Part shown: positions 56,875 to 64,000 of the stretch, piece by piece
Layout: the number at the start of each line of letters is the position of its first letter
How positions within the stretch are numbered: position 1 is the first letter of the stretch
DNA from: Pseudocercospora fijiensis CIRAD86
Lineage: Eukaryota; Ascomycota; Dothideomycetes; Mycosphaerellales; Mycosphaerellaceae
Length of the DNA: 64,000 bases
Assembly (NCBI RefSeq): GCF_000340215.1
Contig: NW_006921545.1
Location: 64,071-128,070, forward strand
Reading direction: 5' to 3'
Made by a program: the position numbers and the translations under genes
The notes under the pieces: model-generated
Told to the model about the DNA's origin: nothing
Databases searched by the model: none
Seen by the model: the letters and a program-made list of their open reading frames with translations, nothing else

Positions 56875-57437
56875 ACTGCTTAGTACTAACGGGATTTTAG
56901 GAGACTTCTATTCCGTACGGCTAATAAAGCATACTATACTATATATATATACTTAGAGAGTATTTAGAGCGCGGTATACAGCGCCGTATAACAGCGGCTC
57001 ATTTCGTATATAGAAAAGCTTGTAGATAATACTACGAACATCCTTTCTACTAGAATATCTATCCTACCTAGCACCGTCTCGAATATAGACATTCTAGCCT
57101 TTTAGAATCTAATCGAGTGCTTTGAAATCCTTGTCTATAATCGTTATACGCTTCGCGTAGATAGCTATAAGGTTAACCGCTAAAATAGTATTAGCATAGT
57201 CCGAAAAGAGGTAGAAGAGAAACATATATTCGAAGATACGAACTAGGTAGGCTTCTACAGCCTCTTAAAGGGCGCCTATCGCGGAGGCTTAGAAGCGAAG
57301 GTCCGTTCTATAATCCTAGGCAATTTCGCGAACAAGTCGTTAGAAAGGAGCTTTGCGGATTAGGAGCTAAGAACTCTTCTAATACTACCGAATCTTACGG
57401 AGGGCTACGGCTAAAGAAGGATTAGTAAAAAGACAGT
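56875..57437 (+). pseudogene. Unknown protein downstream of a GCCGGC array
   Basis: Plus-strand frame from about 56875 with TAA/TAG as Gln: RRLLFRTANKAYYTIYIYLE, LISYIEKLVDNTTNILSTR, LVYNRYTLRVDSYKVNRQ, IVRKEVEEKHIFEDTNQ and GAYRGGLEAKVRSIILGNF, ending in a basic stretch next to the GCCGGC array at 57440. The start is not fixed because a GCCGGC array (56826-56868) precedes it. ~185 codons. No family recognised. With the gene at 56230 it forms the opposite-strand module at the 3' end of the element. Confidence 0.45.
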
Positions 57438-57484
57438 AAGAATGCCGGCTACGCTACCGGCTACGCTACCGGCTACGCTACCGG

Positions 57485-57766
57485 CTATAAATAGGACTTA
57501 CTTCCTAGGCGCTATCGACGCTTCGTACGATTAGTACTAGTAGTAGAAGCGCTAGTTGTCGTCTTACGTAGAGCCTTGCCCGCCGTTGTCTTACGCGGAG
57601 CCTTACTCGCGACGCCCTTTCTAGTACCGGAGCTAGTAGTAGTAGTAGTAGCCCTCTTGCGTTAATGTACTATGCTCGTTCTGCTATTTCCGGTCTTATT
57701 ACGACCCGTAGAAGTACTAGGTCCCTTCTTGCGAGGCGTCGTAACTTAGTTAAGTAGACTCGCTAT
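57485..57766 (-). pseudogene. H3-tail-like basic protein, complete copy
   Basis: 94 codons from ATA 57766 (ATA for ATG; next codon GCG) to TAG 57485-57487. It reads ASLLNQVTTPRKKGPSTSTG, RTSIVHQRKRATTTTTSSG, then GTRKGVASKAPRKTTAGKAL and RKTTTSASTTSTNRTKRR. The core imitates the histone H3 N-terminal tail: RK..(A/S)..KAPRK..(A)GKA.RK has the spacing of H3 K9/K14/K18/K23 motifs, here duplicated. The whole protein is Lys/Arg/Ser/Thr-rich with no fold of its own. It is divergent from a small plus-strand ORF. It could be a substrate decoy for H3-tail enzymes, or a DNA-binding tail partner of the H3-like protein in the same element. Both are inference. Confidence 0.6.
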
Positions 57767-57782
57767 TATAAAAGTCGTCGAA

Positions 57783-58011
57783 TTAAGGAAAAAAGTACGT
57801 TACGAAGGTATACGAAAGCGCGCGGAGCGAGGGTATTACGGAGATAGCAGATACAGAGCGTAGAGGTGTAGGTATCGATACGAAGGTTAAATATAGCGGT
57901 AGTATCGCGGTATCGCTAGGCAATAGAGTAAGCTTCGCGCAAGCCTATATTATAGTAACGTTAGAGCAAGGAAAGAAGGCAGGCACGGCTAAAAAAGGCA
58001 GGTACGGCTAA
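57783..58011 (+). pseudogene. Small opposite-strand ORF, copy 2
   Basis: Equivalent of 18100-18336. From about 57830 it reads SEGITEIADTERRGVGIDTK, VKYSGSIAVSLGNRVSFAQA and IIVTLEQGKKAGTAKKGRYG to TAA 58009-58011. Here the Gln that is TAA in copy 1 is intact CAA. A 2-bp difference in the GC run near 57818 shifts the N-terminal part. Confidence 0.4.
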
Positions 58012-58462
58012 AAAAGGCAGGTACGGGAGACTTTGAAATACAGCCGGCACATATAGCCGGTACAGTAATAGGCGAAAGCCTCCTTTTAATAAATAGCCGG
58101 CGTAATAATAGTATCTTACTACAGTATAGATATTCTTTAGTAATGCCTTTACCAGCTATAGTAATCTTATAAGTAACCTAGGCCTATTGCTAGTAAACAC
58201 AAGAAATATTAGGTAGGCTATACTAAACAAGCTAGTTATTTAGTAGGAAAAGGCCTACTACCGTCTCTATATGCCGGCTACGAGTGCCGGCTATCGCTCT
58301 AAATTCAACTCCGCCCTATCTCGGAGGCTAAGGTACCGAGCGGAAACCTTACGGCTTATATTCACTCGGTTGTCGCGGAGCGCTTATAGGTAAGGTATCA
58401 GAAAAGAGTATAAAAAGTACGAGAAGAGTATCCTAGGATATAGGTCATAAGTGAATAAGAGT

Positions 58463-58963
58463 AGTACGCCTAGTTATTTATATAGTACGTTACTCTATAC
58501 GACTAAGAGCCTATATTATCTTATACTTCGCTTATAAGACCTCGACTCTACTAGTATACTATCGATCTCTTCCTCGGTCGCTAATACGCTATCTTAATTC
58601 TTCTTCGAGTTACCGGACTTAGTACGCATCTATAGCTATGCAATAGCGCTACGTATTATAGAGAATTTCTCGTTAAAGTTTCTCTCTCGCAGGCTTACTA
58701 TCTGCCTCGTAGTATAGAGGATCAAAGTGCTAATGCTAAAGAATCTCCTTATAGTTAGGATACTAGGGCTCCTTAGGACCTTTATGTTTTAGGTCTAAAT
58801 AGAGACGTATTATAAACGTTCTATCGCCCTTTCGCTTACTATCCGCTAGGTCGCGATATACGAAGAAACTAATCTGAATATAGCTCGTCTCTGTAATAGC
58901 CGGGTAAATATAGAGCGCTAGGTTTCTACTTCGTACCTTAGATTTAGAGACGGCGTAGAGATA
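58463..58963 (-). pseudogene. Unknown ORF downstream of H3-like gene, copy 2
   Basis: Equivalent of 17150-17650 on the opposite strand, with matching PRxGDRTFIIRLYLDLKHKG-type segments. Bounded by GCCGGC pairs at 58270-58300 and 58975-59000. Confidence 0.4.
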
Positions 58964-59056
58964 AAATTAGAAATGTAGCCGGTACCTATAGCCGGTAAAA
59001 GGATGCGAAAATGGGCCTCCTCCTAGGTTAATCTAACGACTAAATACAATTTCCAA

Positions 59057-59650
59057 CTAATCCGCTATAAACCGACGCCGAATTTTAGCTAGAAGCTGCA
59101 TATCTTTATTTTAAAGAGTAACCCGCTTCGTATAGATAGTAAGGAGGTTTAAAAGCTTAAGCTCGGTTACGAGAAATGCCTCCGTAGCTTCCTAAAGAGC
59201 ACTAATCGCCTTAGCCGTAAATCGTATACTAGACCGAAAATCTAATGTAATTTCTCGGACGAGTCGCTAAAAGGGAGTCTTAGGGATTAAAAGCTCGGTC
59301 CCTCTTTTGTTTTAGAAAAGCCGGATCTAGCGAAGGGTAATAGTACCTAGTTTAAAGCGCCGCTTCTTTATCGTCGAGTCCTGCCTTGTTCCCTTTCTTT
59401 TAATAGAAAGATAACTTTTCTTCGCGATAGTCTTCGTCCGCCTACTCTTTTTAGCCTTCTCCTATCTACCTATAGCCTTCTTATTTTTCGGTATTGTTTT
59501 CCGAGGAACCCCCTTCCTTTGTATATACTACGGAGAGCCTTACTCTTCCGATATCTCGTTCTCGCTACGGTCTCCCTATGCTTAGCTTGCTTTACCCTTG
59601 CCCTTTAGCCTCTAAAGATATTTATCTACGTATTTAGGCGACGAGGGCAT
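59057..59650 (-). pseudogene. Transposon-borne histone H3-like protein, copy 2
   Basis: 198 codons from ATG 59650 to TAG 59057-59059, the same length as copy 1 with no indel. It starts MPSSPKYVDKYLQRLKGKGK. The basic tail contains RKGVPRK, KKAIGRQEKAKKSRRTKT and AKKSYLSIKRKG. The fold includes TPFQRLVREI, LDFRSSIRFTAKAISALQEA, TEAFLVTELKLLNLL and KRVTLQNKDMQLLAKIRRR. This copy preserves the Glu of ALQEA (AAA-Lys in copy 1) and ATG-Met in KDMQL (ATA in copy 1), showing it is closer to the ancestor. Equal length across copies with only point changes supports a formerly functional gene. Confidence 0.87.
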
Positions 59651-60008
59651 ATCGGTAGGACTTAGAAATTAATAAGTATATAATCGTAAGGAGACATTAA
59701 TACTTCTTGCCTTCTAGAATAAATAGTCTTCTATTAAACCGCCTTATTAGGTTATCGTTAGATTCGAATAAAGGATAGTAGCTTAAGAAAGGGGAGGTAG
59801 CCGGCTTAGGAAGGCCCGAAGAGCCGAATCCTTAAGGCATGTTTGTCTTTAAGAATATAGGGAAAGGGAAGAAGGAGAGGAAGAGCGAATAGAGAATTAG
59901 AAATAGTCCGTAGGTAAGCGGGGTCGGTTGCTATAGCAACTAGTCTATTTAGGTCCTAGGAATTCGAAACACATTTCGGATATATACCGGCTATATATGC
60001 CGGCTATA

Positions 60009-62375
60009 TTACCTTATACGTAAACGCTTCGTCTCCTTAAAGCTACTCTAAGCCTATATACGTTTCCGCTTCTCGACCCGGTATCGCCTTCTACCTCCGC
60101 CCTCCTCCTCTTCGTTATCGCTAATTAGGGTTTCGCTTAGACTAAATTTCGTATTCTCTTCGCGCTCCTAGGTTTCTTCGATCTTAAGGTTTTCTAATTC
60201 CTCGATTAACTCCTTTAGTGTAATCTTTAGTAACCTACCTTAGCGATTCTAGTAGAGGAGATAGTATCGGAATACTATAATAGATTCGAAGGTAGTAGGC
60301 GAGTATATTCGATTAAAGCGGCCCTAGTAACGAGCGATACTAAAAGACCTCTTATAGCCTATACCTACGCTCGGGATAGCGAGGACGTCCCGAGCGACCG
60401 ACGCTATCGTTAGAAACTTAGGCTCTAACCGCTGCTATATAGCGAGAATATCGTCTCCGAATTCGTCTAGAAGACCGGTAAGATCTAGAGATTATTAGCC
60501 CTCTTTCCGAGCCTACGGGTTTATACTTACTCGCGCGCCGATAGAGATCGAACTCTTCTTTATTTACTTTAGTAGTTGCTTCCTCTTCTACCTCTACTTC
60601 CTACCTACGAAATAGGTATAATATCGGAGCCTTCTAAACCTTCTTTTTCTTTATAGGAGCTGTATTTAGACTAGTTTCTTTCCGACGCTTATAGAATATC
60701 TTTTCTAGAATAGTCTAGTAATGCTTCGGCTATACCTCGTCCGCCTTCTATTCCGGCCTCTACTAGTATATATCCTTTTCTACCGGGTTAAGTAAGTACG
60801 CAACGCTATAGATATCCCTAAACGAGTTAAAGGTAGTACTATAATATTTATATAACTTAGTATAGGAGGTATCTATAGCTTTCGTTATAGCTACTTTCTA
60901 GGGAACGCTCTTCTTAGCTAGCTTAGCTACGGTTTCCTCGAGCTCGTTAAAGAGCTAGTTATAGTACGTAAAGACAAGGTAGATCGTCGGTCCTCGGGTT
61001 CTTCTAATCGTAGTAGTAACCTTCGCGTAATACTTACTAATATCGACGAGATACTCTACTTAGCGCTATTCGGCGGCGGTAAGGCCGAGCTACTTAATAC
61101 CCTCGGAACTCTAATAGATCTCGAGAGCGGTACGTAAAGTACATCCCCTCGTAACTATATAGAAAGTCGAATCGAACCGGGTTTTAACGTCTTAGGTAAA
61201 ACGGAGTAGGCGCTAAGGAGGCCGCTTTTACTATCGCTTATTCTATACGATATTCTAGGTATCGGTTTTAGGGCGCTCGATTAGGTTCTTTTAAATAGCC
61301 TCGAATCGGTTATATCTCTATAAGCTCGAGTTCGTATATATTGCTAGACGACGAAGCTAGAGAAAAAGAGTTAGAACTATACTAGGTTGCCGGCTATAGG
61401 TGCCGGCTACGGACAAAAGTTATACCTTATATAAAACGAGAGCGAGGCTCTCTACCTTATCCCGTCTTATTACTATAATAAGTTTCTCGACTTTCGACTT
61501 TGCTTTATCCTTATCTAGGATCTTCTATTAGTCGTCGTTTAATAGTACAATTTTAAGCGTCTTAAAGAGGGCTCGGATCGCGATTTAAACTATATAAGCG
61601 AGGTAGGGAAACTTCTATAGGGATGTAACTAGCAACGACGTCGGCTCCGATTCGTTAGGGCTAGGGCTATTAATAGGCTCCTCTTTATCGTTATTATCGT
61701 ACGTATTGTCGTACGTATCCGGAATCGTAGCGAGCTTAATATTCGGAAGATTAAGCTAGATTGTAGACCTTATAATCTCCTCTACGTACTCGACCCTATC
61801 GATATAATTAGTAATTTTAAAGACATATACGAGTGAATTGTATATACAACGCCTTATATAATGTTCGATTATTACTAGCGTTATCCGTAGTAATCGAGAT
61901 TAGTTTCGTTGTTACGCTAACCCTATCTATTACCGTATAGACAAGCTTCGCTATATCCTTACTAGTATAGGAACCTAGAATTTTAGGGAATCCGATTATA
62001 AGTTCCTAGAGTTTCTAATCCGAATTAATAAAGTATAGTATAATCGAGAGGAAGGAGGCTCTTATAGTCCGGCTTAACTAGCTATCGATAGTAATAGCTA
62101 CTCGGCGAGTATTACGGGGGATCTCCCGAATGTCGTCTAACGTAGCCTCTTTATTCTTTTCGAACATAATACGCTAGGTTGTCGCGCCGAGAAATAGGGG
62201 AGGGTAGTTTATAAGATATAGGTATGTCTTCTATATAGACTCCCTTTCGTAGAAGTCTTCCGGAAGACCGTTTATAGCTAGCATTTCGTTTGCTAGTTGC
62301 TTAAAGTCTTCGGGGGAGAAATCGGTAGCCTTCAATCCTAGAGCTTCCTTAAGCGTAGCCTATAATAATTAGCTA
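60009..62375 (-). pseudogene. hAT transposase, copy 2
   Basis: Same gene as 13730-16101. The 69-bp intron is at 61357-61425 with an intact GTATAAC donor and a CTCTAG acceptor; it contains two GCCGG motifs. The stop TAA is at 60009-60011. RIP stops throughout. The N-terminal side continues in the long ORF beyond the GCCGGC array at 62395-62490. Confidence 0.83.
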
Positions 62376-62394
62376 GACCTCTACGGTTGATTTA

Positions 62395-62490
62395 AGTAGC
62401 CGGAATCTATAGCCGGAATCTATAGCCGGAATCTGTAGCCGGAATCTATAGCCGGTAGCTGTAGCCGGCAGCTATAGCCGGCATTTTAGA
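62395..62490. repeat. GCCGGC-motif array, copy 2
   Basis: Equivalent of 13601-13715: units AGCCGGAATCTAT and AGCCGGCAGCTAT. Further clusters in this copy are near 55982, 56840, 57445-57485, 58040-58090, 58275, 58980, 59985, 61392 and 63860. Confidence 0.9.
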
Positions 62491-64000
62491 AGACGTACCT
62501 CTTTCTAGAACGCTATATCTATATTAACTCTCCTCTCTCTTTAAGATTCCCGATACTATTTAGAATAGAGATAGTTCGTAGGCGATAAGTTCCTATCCCC
62601 TAGTTTCGGGTATTTTAAGATTAAACCGTAGAAGTTACAGACAATTACTAGTTAACCTTTAAGTCGAGAAGTCGTATAACGGTACAATGCCCCCTCTATA
62701 AAGAACTTCTAGAATGTGTCCGTTCGCTCCTTACTCCCCTATCGTATCGAGTACTTCCGGAGTTTATACTCCTTCGAACGTAAGTATAAAGAGAACTATA
62801 TCTTATAGACCTATTGATTGAACTGCTTTATATACTCGGGTTTCTAAAGATACGCCTAGCTAGCCTTTTCGAAGATTTCCGGGTTAATACTCGATATTCT
62901 TATATCTCCGAACAACCTTCTACTTAGACTCCGTAAAGGTAAGGACTAGGTAGTAGTACCCTATAATAAATTCCTACTACTAGGATTCGGAGAGGATAAA
63001 TCTAGCCCTAATCGTCGTCTAGGACTCGATAGGCTCGAAGGTAAGTATACGACCTTCTCTCGACGTTGTCGCAATCTCGCTCGTATACTAGACTATTTCG
63101 ACTATCGTCTCGTTATTACCCTTCCTAGTATAGCGCCTAGTATATATACAATGTCGGTCGGCATGTTTTAAGGTTTCGTACGGTAAGGTAAGGACTTAGG
63201 AGTAGTAGATATATACTAGTAGCTATAGGGAAACACCCTTTCTTTTATAGCATCGTATCGTTAGGAACAGCTAGGTAGTAAATAGCTAGCTACCTTTTTT
63301 TTTGTTTCCTAGCTACCTAACTACTAGATTTTTTTTCCTAGCTACCCTAGCTAGCCTAACTACTAGAATTTCTTTCCTAGCTACCCTAACTACCTGAATT
63401 TTGCCTTCTATACGGCGGCTCTCTCCTACTAACGGAACCGAGCTACTATACCTAACGAATCTAAGCTCGTTTTTAGTCTTAATCTATCCTCTTTCGGTAT
63501 AAGATACTCGACAAGTAAATGCTTAGGCCGAGTCTAACTACGAAACCTAAGACTAACTAACAGCTCTATTAACTAATCCTAATCCTCGAACTCCTTCCGC
63601 TTCTTAGTAAAGACCTTAAAGAGCGCTCGAGCTTCTTCGGGTGCCTACGGAGTAGTCGAGATAAAGCCGTATCGCTAAAATAGGTAATCCTTCGGAGGCT
63701 TATATAGAGATTTAGAGAATTCTAACGCCAACCTATCTTACTAGCAGCTTAGATTCCGGATATAAGCCCTCTCTACCTTAGTAAAGATTTTATATAGTAG
63801 TAGTACTCTACCTTCGAGAAACGCTTTCTATTTAACTATTAGTATCTACCGGCTACGAACGCCGGCTATATATGCCGAGTATAGAATAATTACCTATACC
63901 CCTTCCTCCTATAGTAACACTTCTACCGTCTCTAGATACCTAGCCCCGATCGCATTAATCGCAAGCTACTTTGCCTTTATAGACGCAAAGGCTTCGCTCT
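62491..64000 (-). pseudogene. Long ORF upstream of hAT transposase, copy 2 (partial)
   Basis: Equivalent of 12110-13600; cut by the window end. It keeps the Leu-Gly-Gln tract (63290-63400) and the basic helices before the transposase. Comparison over 1.5 kb shows mainly transitions. Confidence 0.5.

Larger units (their letters stand above)
55798..64000 (-). mobile_element. Multi-gene hAT-like transposon, copy 2 (inverted, runs off window)
   Basis: Left edge TAGACCCCGCAGTAGTTCGG (55798-55817) is the element's 3' end; the 5' end lies beyond 64000. Gene order from the edge: two genes on the window plus strand, the H3-tail-like gene (-), a small ORF (+), an unknown ORF (-), the H3-like gene (-), hAT transposase (-) and the long upstream ORF (-). 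It matches copy 1 at high identity with mainly C/T and G/A differences. It is the less mutated copy at several informative sites (ATG of the H3-like gene, GT donor of the transposase intron). Confidence 0.78.

Noticed and set aside
1..64000. CRISPR arrays, rRNA, tRNA genes, bacterial operons
   Set aside because: Tandem repeats lack spacer structure; no tRNA-like cloverleaf or rRNA core was noticed; splice sites and RIP show a fungal nuclear sequence.

Overview
This window looks like a filamentous ascomycete (Pezizomycotina) chromosome with strong compartments. Two short gene islands (about 34.7-37.6 kb and 47.9-52.1 kb) have ordinary base and codon use, GT-AG introns and typical fungal intergenic sequence. 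The other ~85% is decayed transposable-element DNA in which CpA/TpG is depleted and TpA enriched while CpG is kept. That is the signature of repeat-induced point mutation (RIP). In this DNA long reading frames are broken almost only by TAA/TAG. When those are read as former CAA/CAG (Gln) or TGG (Trp), frames of 500-1,650 codons reappear. All element gene coordinates below use that convention, so they are pseudogenes. The species cannot be named from the sequence.

Layout. 0.7-6.1 kb: an unclassified element with hairpin ends and one ~1,649-codon decayed gene. 6.6-8.6 kb: N-terminal part of an NFX1/ZNFX1-type SF1 helicase with in-frame internal duplications. 10.85-18.55 kb: a multi-gene hAT-like transposon, cut by a 100-N assembly gap. 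18.65-22.4 kb: very AT-rich decayed sequence. 22.4-24.4 kb: minisatellite and TRIM-like direct repeats. 24.5-29.3 kb: a complete Ty1/copia element with two LTRs. 30.9-31.4 kb: GC-rich minisatellites that kept CpA. 31.4-34.7 kb: a Mutator-like element with terminal repeats and target duplication. 34.8-37.6 kb: gene island with a membrane-protein gene. 37.63-47.87 kb: a 10.2-kb DNA transposon with perfect 16-bp terminal inverted repeats and a perfect 8-bp target duplication (CAATCACT), carrying a RecQ-family helicase, a 499-aa protein and a spliced 1,029-aa protein. 47.9-51.4 kb: a divergent gene pair (coiled-coil protein; disordered protein) sharing a 483-bp promoter. 52.1-55.8 kb: a second MULE-like transposase. 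55.8-64.0 kb: a second, inverted copy of the hAT-like transposon, running off the window.

The most unusual content is in the hAT-like family. Next to a recognisable hAT transposase both copies carry a gene for a ~197-residue protein with a histone H3 fold and a long basic tail. In a separate gene they carry a small basic protein whose core resembles the modified part of the H3 tail (SKAPRK..AGKA..RK). The spacers and at least one intron hold arrays of a GCCGGC-centred motif. The two copies together make an inverted repeat 37 kb apart and give a natural before/after view of RIP: one copy keeps an ATG and a GT splice donor that are ATA and AT in the other.

The 10.2-kb RecQ element split what was one gene island. 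Removing it and one target copy joins the two islands cleanly. I do not recognise its two non-helicase proteins as any named transposase family.
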